Shown piece by piece: positions 1 through 5,192 of a stretch of DNA of 5,192 bases. The stretch's first letter is position 1; the number at the start of each line of letters is the position of its first letter. The position numbers were made by a program, and so were the translations under genes. The DNA lies in NCBI GenBank assembly GCA_030634505.1, contig DAOWAQ010000163.1:1-5192 (forward strand), read 5' to 3'. The notes beneath the pieces were generated by a model, which ran no database searches, had not been told where the DNA came from, and was given only the letters and a program-made list of their open reading frames with translations. Source of the DNA: Calditrichia bacterium. Lineage in GTDB: Bacteria; Calditrichota; Calditrichia; JAJRVZ01.

Positions 1-1
1 G

Positions 2-136
2 AGTAAAAACAAGAACAGAGATAAAAAAGCAAAGAAAAAAGAAAAAAATAAAGTGGTAGCAGCAGTTGCAGGAGCAGTAATGATTAATGATCAATTACCA
101 GTTACGAAAAACCAGCATCTAAAAATCAATACCTGA
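2..136 (+). CDS. 3' end of an unrecognised gene, Lys-rich C-terminal tail (partial)
   Basis: The frame from base 2 is open for 44 codons and closes with tandem stops TGA-TAA at 134-139, while the other two forward frames hit stops. The peptide starts with a strongly basic stretch of about 17 residues (SKNKNRDKKAKKKEKNK). A short Ala/Val-rich segment (VVAAVAGAVMI, residues 18-28) follows, then a polar end, QLPVTKNQHLKINT. This could be the tail of a larger protein entering from the left, with a charged linker before a hydrophobic patch. The family is not recognisable from so little. It converges on the leftward MBL-fold gene, with about 36 bases between the stops and no clear terminator hairpin. 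The chief doubt is that purine-rich, AT-rich DNA can stay open by chance over 130 bases. The double stop and the Ala/Val-coding stretch favour a real gene end. Confidence 0.4.
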   Translation, partial: SKNKNRDKKAKKKEKNKVVAAVAGAVMINDQLPVTKNQHLKINT

Positions 137-172
137 TAAAAGCGATAATTCTAATAAAAATACTAATCCTAA

Positions 173-1084
173 TTAAACCTTAAACTCCCAACCTTCTTTA
201 GCCAGTTGAGCGTTTGCAAATAGCTTCTTTGCTTCAGTTTCAATTTTTTCTAATGCTTCATCATTATTATTGGGATCATGATGAAATAAAAGTAATTTTT
301 TTACTTTTGCCCGCTTGGCTACATCGCAAGCCATTTTGTAATTACTGTGACCATAACCCTGGAAAAGTTTATATTGATCAAGATCGTATTGTGAATCGTG
401 AATTAATACGTCAGTTTTTTCAGCAAACTTTACCAAACGTTGATCCGATTCAACATATTGTTCAACATCTGTTGCGTACACCAATGACTTACCTGCACAC
501 TCAATTCGGTAATTATAACTGCCATCCTTTGGATGGAAATAGTATTTCATATTTTTAATTGTTAACTCTGTTCCATCAGGAGCAGGAGCCCCCGTTGTAT
601 CAATATAAGGATTTGGATCGTCTTTTAAAAAATAAACAATCATATTTTCGTTGACATTTTCAAAATATTTTGTACTGCGAAATTCATCCATTGAAACAGG
701 ATGATATTGTGGTTCACATGTTGTGCGCAGTATATCTTCCAGATCAACTCCAAGTGTGGAAGGGCCAATAAAATTCATATGCACACCTTGCATATACACA
801 GGAGTGAAGAAATTAAGTCCCATCAAATGGTCTATGTGCGTATGCGTAAACATTATTGTAATTTGAAATGGTTCAGAACTCGTTTTTTTATATTCTAGAA
901 TTTCAGGAATTAGGTCTTTCCCAGCTTGAATTAATCCGGAGCCGGCATCAAATATGACAACATGAGACGGTGTTCTTGCCATTATACATGAAGTATTTCC
1001 ACCATATTTAGTGCCATTTGCAAAAGTAACCGGATAACTTCCCCGGACTCCATATAATCTGACTAATAAATGATAATCATTCAT
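173..1084 (-). CDS. Metallo-beta-lactamase-fold hydrolase (PhnP / RNase Z-like)
   Basis: This is a 303-residue cytoplasmic protein with no signal peptide or membrane segment. The N-terminus has the LYGVRGSYPV...YGGNTSC block (about residues 10-33) common to one MBL subgroup. The metal-binding signature HTHIDH is at residues 81-86 (H81, H83, D85, H86). Other likely ligands are H184 (YYFHP), the bridging Asp in YATD (D206) and a late His in LLLFHHDP (H268/H269), with GHSNYKMA at 245-252. The set is complete, so an active di-metal (probably zinc) phosphodiesterase-type hydrolase is expected. The substrate cannot be told: relatives include PhnP cyclic phosphodiesterase, class II cAMP phosphodiesterase and RNase Z, and many members are simply called MBL hydrolases. 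A weak Shine-Dalgarno (AAAGAG on the minus strand, 1091-1096) lies 6 bases before the ATG. It is the last gene of the leftward block, 56 bases after the BFN gene, so it may be co-transcribed or have its own promoter. Confidence 0.9.
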   Translation of the reverse strand: MNDYHLLVRLYGVRGSYPVTFANGTKYGGNTSCIMARTPSHVVIFDAGSGLIQAGKDLIPEILEYKKTSSEPFQITIMFTHTHIDHLMGLNFFTPVYMQGVHMNFIGPSTLGVDLEDILRTTCEPQYHPVSMDEFRSTKYFENVNENMIVYFLKDDPNPYIDTTGAPAPDGTELTIKNMKYYFHPKDGSYNYRIECAGKSLVYATDVEQYVESDQRLVKFAEKTDVLIHDSQYDLDQYKLFQGYGHSNYKMACDVAKRAKVKKLLLFHHDPNNNDEALEKIETEAKKLFANAQLAKEGWEFKV

Positions 1085-1140
1085 TGTTTGCTCTTTTTTT
1101 ATGTTATGATTTATGTAAGGATTGCAAAAATAAATATATT

Positions 1141-1719
1141 TTAAATTTTAGAAGAACCAGATTCCATATCCCTTATTCTATCCCGCAATGATGCAGCTTT
1201 TTCATAGTCTTCACTGTCTACCGCTTTTTTTAATTCCTCTTTTAATTTATCCAATTCATCTGCTGCTGAAAAAATCGATTTAATATCTGCGTCTTTACCT
1301 TGTTCACTTGATTTGTAAGATCCTACTTTCATAACCTCTTCTTCGACAAAGATAGGAATCATTGATCTTACTGCCATCGCAATAGCATCACTCGGTCTGG
1401 CGTCAACATCCCAGAATTCCAAACTTTTTGACAATCTGATAACAGCATAATATGTATTATTCTTTAGCTCAGTTATCAACACACTATCTATTTTTACTCC
1501 ACAGGATTCCAATAGATTTAAAGTAAGATCATGGGTTATAGGTCGTGGTGGTTTAATTTTTTCCAGACCCAAAGCGATTGATTGAGCTTCATATTCACCA
1601 ATCACTATGGGCAGAGTTCTATCCCCATTTTTTTCTTTTAAAATTATTCCACTAGCTTGTGATTGGGTCAAAAATATCCCGTTCACATTTACTTCAATCA
1701 TGGTGTTTTTATCTTTCAT
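1141..1719 (-). CDS. Bifunctional nuclease (BFN/DUF151) domain protein with C-terminal UVR motif
   Basis: This 192-residue protein has two parts. Residues about 8-130 form the BFN (DUF151) domain, with LPIVIGEYEAQSIAL at 36-50, RPITHDL at 59-65, DARPSDAIAMAVR at 106-118 and PIFV at 122-125. Residues about 154-186 form a UvrB/UvrC-type UVR helical hairpin (LKEELKKAVDSEDYEKAASLRDRI), a protein-interaction motif. Nuclease activity was described for plant relatives; the bacterial role is unproven and may involve DNA handling or stress. The BFN-UVR fusion is known in Bacteroidota and Chlorobi relatives. The start is uncertain. ATG at 1719 lies 6 bases after the Nfu stop and fits translational coupling, whereas Met7 (MIEV, 1699-1701) matches the usual family N-terminus; neither has a clear Shine-Dalgarno. 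The protein is probably made from the same mRNA as the Nfu gene. Confidence 0.93.
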   Translation of the reverse strand: MKDKNTMIEVNVNGIFLTQSQASGIILKEKNGDRTLPIVIGEYEAQSIALGLEKIKPPRPITHDLTLNLLESCGVKIDSVLITELKNNTYYAVIRLSKSLEFWDVDARPSDAIAMAVRSMIPIFVEEEVMKVGSYKSSEQGKDADIKSIFSAADELDKLKEELKKAVDSEDYEKAASLRDRIRDMESGSSKI

Positions 1720-1725
1720 TCAATA

Positions 1726-1956
1726 TTAGATCGCTTCAACTGAAGAAACTTCCGGTACCTGCATTTTGAGAATTCTTTCAATTCCCTGATAAAGAGTAAT
1801 CTGTGACATTGGACATCCACCGCAGGCGCCAACTAATTTTACAACTACTTTTCCATCTTCATCAATTCTAACAAGCTCCACATCTCCACCATCAGCCTGT
1901 AAACCGGGACGGATACTGTCAAGAGCTTTTAAAACACGTGAATTTAAATCTGTCAT
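1726..1956 (-). CDS. NifU C-terminal domain (Nfu-type) Fe-S cluster scaffold/carrier protein
   Basis: This 76-residue protein consists of a single NifU C-terminal domain. The hallmarks are RPGLQADGGDVELV (16-29) and the cluster-binding CxxC in GACGGCPMS (C45 and C48). The helix ITLYQGIERILK and the VPEVSSVEAI end follow, matching family endings. Such proteins dimerise, hold a 4Fe-4S cluster between paired CxxC motifs and pass it to target enzymes in the cytoplasm. There is no IscU-like or A-type domain, so this is a minimal Nfu rather than full NifU or NfuA; the length is normal for stand-alone members. A good Shine-Dalgarno (GAAAGG on the minus strand, 1963-1968) sits 6 bases before the ATG. 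The next gene (BFN-UVR) starts 6 bases after the stop. No other Fe-S assembly gene (iscS, sufBCD) is visible in the window. Confidence 0.95.
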   Translation of the reverse strand: MTDLNSRVLKALDSIRPGLQADGGDVELVRIDEDGKVVVKLVGACGGCPMSQITLYQGIERILKMQVPEVSSVEAI

Positions 1957-1962
1957 TATAAA

Positions 1963-1968
1963 CCTTTC
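1963..1968 (-). promoter_or_regulatory. Ribosome binding site of the Nfu gene
   Basis: GAAAGG on the minus strand lies 6 bases upstream of the ATG at 1956, a good Shine-Dalgarno that fixes this start. It stands out because the neighbouring cytochrome b5 and BFN genes lack one. Confidence 0.6.
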
Positions 1969-1987
1969 AATCTGTATTTATTTGAAA

Positions 1988-2014
1988 ATTATAAAAATAT
2001 TGCCTAAAATCAAA
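1988..2014 (-). promoter_or_regulatory. Possible promoter ahead of the Nfu gene
   Basis: On the minus strand a perfect TATAAT (plus-strand bases 1988-1993) lies 31 bases before the Nfu ATG. The only -35-like element, TTTGAT (2009-2014), is spaced 15 bases away, shorter than the usual 16-18. In DNA this AT-rich the -10 match could be chance. If real, it would let nfu-bfn be expressed apart from the cytochrome b5 gene. Confidence 0.25.
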
Positions 2015-2019
2015 TTTAT

Positions 2020-2244
2020 TTATATTAATTCACCAATAATAGGAAACTTATCCAAGACCTCTTCTCCATGCAGGGCATCATGCAAAAAATCTGTCAAATC
2101 ATACCCTGCTTCATGATTAAAATGTATTCCAAATTTATACAATAGTGATCCGCTCACATCATATATTTTATTGTTATAAGCTATTAAAACTTTTCCATTA
2201 ATTCCATTTTTAGATTTTAATTCTTTTTTAGTTAGTTTCAGCAT
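2020..2244 (-). CDS. Small stand-alone cytochrome b5-like heme-binding protein
   Basis: This 74-residue protein spans a short bacterial cytochrome b5-like domain and nothing else. The pattern is KVLIAYNNKIYDVSGS (18-33), then GIHFNHEAGYDLTDFL (39-54), then ALHGEEVLDKFPIIGEL (57-73). H44 in HEAG corresponds to the heme ligand of the HPGG motif in classical b5. H59 in HGEE is the probable second axial ligand. H41 is a third nearby histidine. No signal peptide, membrane anchor or fused oxidoreductase domain is present, so it should be a soluble electron carrier, or a heme/small-ligand binder in the cytoplasm; its partner is unknown. It is the first gene of the leftward block, divergent from the phosphomannomutase gene and 63 bases ahead of the Nfu gene. 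No Shine-Dalgarno is visible before its ATG, which follows an AT-rich stretch. Confidence 0.88.
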   Translation of the reverse strand: MLKLTKKELKSKNGINGKVLIAYNNKIYDVSGSLLYKFGIHFNHEAGYDLTDFLHDALHGEEVLDKFPIIGELI

Positions 2245-2343
2245 GAATTAAATTGAACTTAATAGTCTCACGACTTAAATTTAAATTTCTATTAAATGTA
2301 TAATTCCAATTAATTCAAGGCAAAATTAAATTAGAAAGTACAA
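2245..2343. promoter_or_regulatory. Divergent intergenic promoter region
   Basis: These 99 very AT-rich bases separate the leftward cytochrome b5 gene from the rightward phosphomannomutase gene, so promoters for both directions should lie here. On the plus strand a perfect TATAAT sits at 2299-2304, 39 bases before the phosphomannomutase ATG, but the sequence 17-18 bases upstream (TTAAAT) is a poor -35 box. A 12-base perfect palindrome, AAATTTAAATTT, covers 2277-2288. TAATTC occurs at 2301 and again at 2311, exactly one helical turn apart. I see no recognised operator or riboswitch. Only a weak AGAAAG (2333-2338) could serve as Shine-Dalgarno for the rightward gene. Confidence 0.45.
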
Positions 2344-3708
2344 ATGATCAATCCATATATTTTTAGGGAATATGATATTCGTGGTGTAGTCGATCAAGAT
2401 TTAACAGATGAAGTAGTAGAACAAATTGGAAAAGGATTTAGCACTTATATTACTGAACAAGGGGCGAAATCAGTTTCAGTGGGTGGAGATGTTAGATTAT
2501 CAACTAATAGATTTTTAAAACAATTAATTAAAGGACTTACATCAAGCGGAATAGACGTTATTAATATCGGACAAGTACCAACCCCGGTTCAATACTTTAG
2601 TATGCATGAACTCAATGTAGATGCCGGCATTATGATCACCGGCAGCCATAATCCGCCTGAGTTTAATGGTTTCAAGTTATCGCTGTTCAACGCTCCTGTT
2701 TTTGGAACGGAAATTCAAAAAATCAAAGAAATAATTAATTCAAATAAATTTATTACAGGAAGTGGCACTACCAAAGAGCTTGATTTAAAAGAAAAATATA
2801 AGAATTATTTAAAAAATAATATTAATATAAAGAAACAGTTAAAAGTAGTAATTGACTCCGGTAATGGCGCTGGATCGTTAGTCGCCCATGATTTATTCAA
2901 AGAACTTGGGGTTGAAACTATTGATCTTTTTGATACTCCCGATGGAAATTTTCCAAATCATCATCCCGACCCTACAGTTGAAAAAAATATTCAGGTTCTG
3001 ATTAAAACGGTCAAAGAAACTAATGCAGATGTTGGAATTGGTTATGACGGTGATGCCGATCGGATAGGCGTTGTTGATGAAAAAGGCAATATTATTTGGG
3101 GCGATAAGTTAATGATTCTATTCTCCCGTGAAATATTAAAACAAAACCCTGGAGCAAATATAATTTTTGAAGTAAAATGTTCACAGGCGTTGCCTGAAAT
3201 GATTGAAAAATTTGGTGGAACTCCCGTGATGTGGAAAACAGGTCATTCTATATTAAAAAAGAAAATGAAAGAATTAAATTCTCCATTTGCGGGAGAAATG
3301 AGCGGTCATTTGTTTTTTGCTGACAGGTATTTTGGATACGATGATGCTATTTATGCTTCAGCGAGATTGGTAGAACTTTTATCTAATACTGACAAAAAAT
3401 TGTCTGAATTATTATCTGATGTACCAAAATATTTTTCGACTCCGGAAATAAGAGTTGAAACAGAATCTGACGAAATTAAATTTGAAATTGCCGAGAAAGC
3501 AAAAAAATATTTTTCCGATAATTACCAGGTTAATGATATAGATGGCGTCCGTATATTATTTGGAGACGGCTGGGGCTTAGTCAGAGCCTCTAATACTCAA
3601 CCTGTATTAGTATTAAGATTTGAAGCAAGAACCGAAGAAAGATTGAATGAGTTAAAAAATCTTGTAATTAACAAACTCAAAGAATTTGGAAATCTAAACA
3701 TTACTTAG
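2344..3708 (+). CDS. Phosphomannomutase/phosphoglucomutase (AlgC/ManB type)
   Basis: This 454-residue cytoplasmic enzyme of the alpha-D-phosphohexomutase family interconverts mannose or glucose 6-phosphate and 1-phosphate, feeding GDP-mannose or UDP-glucose synthesis for polysaccharides. All four signature loops are present. They are the phosphoserine loop TGSHNPPEFNG (S101 catalytic), the Mg-binding loop GYDGDADRIG (D235, D237, D239), the sugar-specificity loop GEMSGH (317-322) and the phosphate-binding loop RASNTQP (414-420). GEMSGH and RASNTxP are typical of dual-specificity PMM/PGM such as Pseudomonas AlgC, rather than the glucosamine mutase GlmM. The length matches the family (about 450-465) and the N-terminus (INPYIFREYDIRG) is as expected, supporting the ATG. 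It starts a rightward block; the phosphatase gene follows 10 bases after its TAG stop. The exact preferred sugar cannot be read from sequence, so I give no gene symbol. Confidence 0.95.
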   Translation: MINPYIFREYDIRGVVDQDLTDEVVEQIGKGFSTYITEQGAKSVSVGGDVRLSTNRFLKQLIKGLTSSGIDVINIGQVPTPVQYFSMHELNVDAGIMITGSHNPPEFNGFKLSLFNAPVFGTEIQKIKEIINSNKFITGSGTTKELDLKEKYKNYLKNNINIKKQLKVVIDSGNGAGSLVAHDLFKELGVETIDLFDTPDGNFPNHHPDPTVEKNIQVLIKTVKETNADVGIGYDGDADRIGVVDEKGNIIWGDKLMILFSREILKQNPGANIIFEVKCSQALPEMIEKFGGTPVMWKTGHSILKKKMKELNSPFAGEMSGHLFFADRYFGYDDAIYASARLVELLSNTDKKLSELLSDVPKYFSTPEIRVETESDEIKFEIAEKAKKYFSDNYQVNDIDGVRILFGDGWGLVRASNTQPVLVLRFEARTEERLNELKNLVINKLKEFGNLNIT

Positions 3709-3718
3709 AATATTTAAT

Positions 3719-4525
3719 ATGCTGAATATTGCAAAAGAGACAGCCACTGAAGCCGGAAAAATTTTAAAACAGCATTTTAGAAAAATCCGTGTATCTGATA
3801 TTAGAGAAAAAACCAAAAACGATTTTCTTACCTTTGTTGATGAACAAGCTGAAAAAAAAATAATTTCTATTATTCACAATCGATATCCTGAACATTCAAT
3901 CCTTGCGGAAGAAAGTGGAGACCAAAACAGGAATCATAGCCATTGCTGGATAATTGATCCATTGGATGGGACAAAGAATTATATCAATGGTATCCCGGTT
4001 TTTGCAGTATCTGTTGCACTTCAAGTAAATAATCAAATTGTTAGCTCTGTTGTATTAGACGTAATGCAAGATGATATGTATTATGCTGAAAAAGGAAAAG
4101 GAGCATATCTGGATAACACCAAACTAAGTGTTAGTGATGCTGATAATCTGGAAAAAAGTTTACTTGCCACCGGGTTTCCATTTAAGAATAAAAACATGAT
4201 AGACCCCTATATGGATTGTTTTAAAGATATTTTCAAACGATGCAGTGGAATCAGAAGATTGGGAGCTGCAGCCATTGACCTTGCTTATGTTGCATCCGGT
4301 CATTTTGATGCATTTTGGGAGATGGGACTTAAGCCATGGGATATGGCTGCCGGAGAGTTATTAATCACCGAAGCCGGTGGAAAAGTGACAGATTTCTGGA
4401 ACGAAAACAATCATTTAAATAATTCATTTATTCTGGCGAGTAACGATAAAGTTCATGAATTTATATTGGAAATAATTTCAAAGCACTTTCCAAATAAAAT
4501 GAATTTTACAAATTCTACGAATTAA
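3719..4525 (+). CDS. Inositol monophosphatase family protein
   Basis: This 268-residue Mg-dependent, lithium-sensitive-type phosphatase has all the family metal ligands. E64 is in LAEESG (62-67). D80 and D83 lie in WIIDPLDGTKNY (77-88). D208 is in KPWDMAAGELLITEAGG (205-221). FVDEQAE (39-45) supplies the upstream Asp, and SVALQ and GAAAIDLAYVASGHFDAFWE (182-201) complete the fold. Members hydrolyse inositol 1-phosphate; others act on histidinol phosphate, fructose 1,6-bisphosphate or 3'-phosphoadenosine 5'-phosphate, and sequence alone does not separate these reliably. The SuhB/IMPase type is the closest general match. The length is typical. The ATG follows the phosphomannomutase stop by 10 bases with no Shine-Dalgarno, which suggests co-transcription and translational coupling. 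The last 10 or so residues (KMNFTNSTN) look like a non-conserved tail. Confidence 0.94.
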   Translation: MLNIAKETATEAGKILKQHFRKIRVSDIREKTKNDFLTFVDEQAEKKIISIIHNRYPEHSILAEESGDQNRNHSHCWIIDPLDGTKNYINGIPVFAVSVALQVNNQIVSSVVLDVMQDDMYYAEKGKGAYLDNTKLSVSDADNLEKSLLATGFPFKNKNMIDPYMDCFKDIFKRCSGIRRLGAAAIDLAYVASGHFDAFWEMGLKPWDMAAGELLITEAGGKVTDFWNENNHLNNSFILASNDKVHEFILEIISKHFPNKMNFTNSTN

Positions 4526-4570
4526 CATTAAATTATGTAATTAACACAATGATAATTTCTTATAAATATT

Positions 4571-4576
4571 AAGGAG
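4571..4576 (+). promoter_or_regulatory. Strong Shine-Dalgarno of the PRPP synthetase gene
   Basis: AAGGAG lies 5 bases before the ATG at 4582 and is the best ribosome binding site in the window. It fixes the start of the N-terminal part of prs. The 56-base gap after the phosphatase stop also holds -10-like sequences (GATAAT at 4551, TATAAA at 4561) without a clear -35, so an independent promoter is possible but not shown. Confidence 0.75.
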
Positions 4577-4581
4577 ATAAA

Positions 4582-4863
4582 ATGTCTATTCGATTTACTT
4601 CCAAAAGGCAAAATAGAGGTGAATTGTGTATTATGGCCTGTAAATCAGGTAAACCTTTAGCTTTGAGAGTTTTAAAATACTTGAATACAATATTAGCTAA
4701 AGAAGATAAATATATCGATTTAAAATTGGTAGACATGGAAGAAATTACATTTGCAAATGGAGAAATAAAAACAGTTACCAATGAAAATATAAGAGGCGCT
4801 GATCTTTACCTAATTCACTCCATTGATGTCCCTAACACAGAAAAAAGCATATATGACAATTAA
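4582..4863 (+). CDS. prs: Ribose-phosphate pyrophosphokinase (PRPP synthetase), N-terminal part, cut by an in-frame TAA
   Basis: These 93 codons encode the N-terminal part of PRPP synthetase, which makes phosphoribosyl pyrophosphate from ribose 5-phosphate and ATP for nucleotide, His and Trp synthesis. FANGEIKTVTNENIRGADLYLIHS (57-80) corresponds to the family FSDGE...ENVRG..(V/I)(I)QS block, and PNTEKSIYDN (84-93) leads into the first nucleotide-domain helix. The reading is broken by TAA at 4861-4863, where family members carry a hydrophobic residue between the Asn and MAL (as in DNLMEL of common Prs proteins). A single base change from TTA (Leu) would produce the stop. Conserved sequence resumes in the same frame immediately after it. 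The first 50 residues differ from the well-known enterobacterial and Bacillus enzymes, so this looks like a divergent Prs branch. Alone, this fragment cannot be an active enzyme, as it lacks the catalytic and PRPP-binding parts. Confidence 0.85.
   Translation: MSIRFTSKRQNRGELCIMACKSGKPLALRVLKYLNTILAKEDKYIDLKLVDMEEITFANGEIKTVTNENIRGADLYLIHSIDVPNTEKSIYDN
4861..4863 (+). other. In-frame TAA stop inside prs
   Basis: TAA stands between AAT (Asn93) and an immediately following ATG, giving TAAATG. Prs homology is continuous across it without frame change or missing residues, apart from the single residue at the stop. It could be a sequencing/assembly error, a true nonsense mutation, or a stop-and-restart site. 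There is no Shine-Dalgarno just upstream of the second ATG. Confidence 0.9.
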
Positions 4864-5192
4864 ATGGCGTTATTTACTGCAATTAACGCAGCTTACCAAT
4901 CTGATGCTGATTCAATAACTGTTGTAGTACCACAATTTCCGTATTCAAGGCAGGAACGAAAAAAAACGAGAGAAGGAATTACAGCCAAACAGGTTTCATC
5001 TTTCTTAGAAACGTCCGGTGCCGACAGGGTAATAACCCTTGATATTCACGCAGAAGCTATACAGGGATTTTTTAATAATACAAAACTTGAGGATTTGCAT
5101 GCATCAAATACTTTATTGGATTTCATTACAAAGAATATTCCGGCCAACAATCTGGTTGTGGCTGCTGCTGATGTTGGAGGTGCGGATAAAGC
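4864..5192 (+). CDS. prs: PRPP synthetase, continuation after the in-frame stop (runs off the right edge)
   Basis: This is 109 codons in the same frame as the upstream part, starting with ATG directly after the TAA and open to the window end. Conserved blocks are SITVVVPQFPYSRQERKK (18-35 of this part), the flexible catalytic loop RQERKKTREGITAK (29-42), then ADRVITLDIHAEAIQGFF (53-70) containing the conserved catalytic-region histidine (H62), and VVAAADVGGADK (98-109), equivalent to the family's VVxPDxGG segment. The loop is about one residue shorter than RQDRKARSREPIT of Bacillus Prs and has EGIT for EPIT, again marking a divergent subfamily. The PRPP-binding loop and C-terminal third lie beyond the window. 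The strong conservation after the stop suggests the gene was functional until very recently, or that the stop is an artefact. Confidence 0.85.
   Translation, partial: MALFTAINAAYQSDADSITVVVPQFPYSRQERKKTREGITAKQVSSFLETSGADRVITLDIHAEAIQGFFNNTKLEDLHASNTLLDFITKNIPANNLVVAAADVGGADK

Noticed and set aside
137..172. Bidirectional terminator between the convergent gene ends
   Set aside because: No inverted repeat of useful length is visible in these 36 AT-rich bases.
214..558. Open frame of 114 codons on the plus strand
   Set aside because: It lies antisense inside the MBL-fold hydrolase gene, whose protein is clearly conserved; the translated product has no recognisable features.
701..898. Open frame of 65 codons on the plus strand
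   Set aside because: It is also antisense to the MBL-fold gene, opposite its conserved metal-binding region, and so is a shadow frame.
1125..1132. TATTTTTG on the minus strand, resembling the Bacteroidota TAnnTTTG promoter box before the MBL gene
   Set aside because: No matching upstream TTG element at the required distance was found, and the match is easily met by chance in this AT-rich gap.
4511..4542. Small inverted repeats (AATTC/GAATT at 4511-4523, AATTA/TAATT at 4531-4542) as a terminator
   Set aside because: Stems are only 5 AT-rich base pairs with no following T-run, too weak for a Rho-independent terminator.
4569..4781. Open frame of 70 codons on the minus strand
   Set aside because: It is antisense to the N-terminal part of prs and covers its Shine-Dalgarno; no homology is recognisable.
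4861..4863. TAA as a reassigned sense codon
   Set aside because: Several complete genes in the window (MBL hydrolase, BFN, Nfu, cytochrome b5, phosphatase) terminate naturally at TAA at the expected family length.
4861..4863. Programmed frameshift in prs
   Set aside because: The conserved protein continues in the same frame on both sides of the stop, so no frame change is involved.

Overview
The window is AT-rich (roughly one third GC by eye) bacterial chromosomal DNA carrying ordinary housekeeping and metabolic genes. I see no phage, transposon, CRISPR array, tRNA or rRNA. The protein make-up suggests the Bacteroidota/Chlorobi/Ignavibacteriota neighbourhood, perhaps an ignavibacterial-type anaerobe or a metagenome-assembled genome. 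It includes a bifunctional-nuclease domain fused to a UVR motif, an AlgC-type phosphomannomutase, an atypical PRPP synthetase and a stand-alone mini cytochrome b5, and Shine-Dalgarno sites are used unevenly. This assignment is inference from family resemblance, not proof.

Layout. Positions 2-136 (+) hold the 3' end of an unrecognised gene with a lysine-rich tail, converging on the leftward block. Positions 173-2244 (-) form a four-gene leftward block, read in the order mini cytochrome b5, NifU-C/Nfu Fe-S scaffold protein, BFN-UVR protein, metallo-beta-lactamase-fold hydrolase. The Nfu and BFN genes are only 6 bases apart and are surely co-transcribed; the other two gaps are 63 and 56 bases. 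Positions 2245-2343 are a divergent intergenic promoter region. Positions 2344-4525 (+) carry a phosphomannomutase/phosphoglucomutase and an inositol-monophosphatase-family phosphatase, 10 bases apart. From 4582 to the right edge (+) runs a PRPP synthetase gene (prs) preceded by the best Shine-Dalgarno site in the window.

Functionally, the rightward genes handle sugar phosphates: mannose/glucose 6-phosphate to 1-phosphate interconversion, inositol or related phosphate hydrolysis, and ribose-5-phosphate to PRPP. The leftward genes concern redox and Fe-S chemistry (cytochrome b5, Nfu) plus two proteins of uncertain substrate (BFN-UVR and the MBL hydrolase). Adjacency suggests co-expression within each block but does not establish a shared pathway.

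The most notable observation is an in-frame TAA at 4861-4863 inside prs. Clear PRPP synthetase homology runs up to the stop and resumes in the same frame at the very next codon, which is ATG. Because prs is normally essential, this is a sequencing or assembly error, a nonsense mutation, or a readthrough/restart site. All complete genes here end at TAA or TAG, which argues against global stop reassignment. I found no convincing undescribed system.
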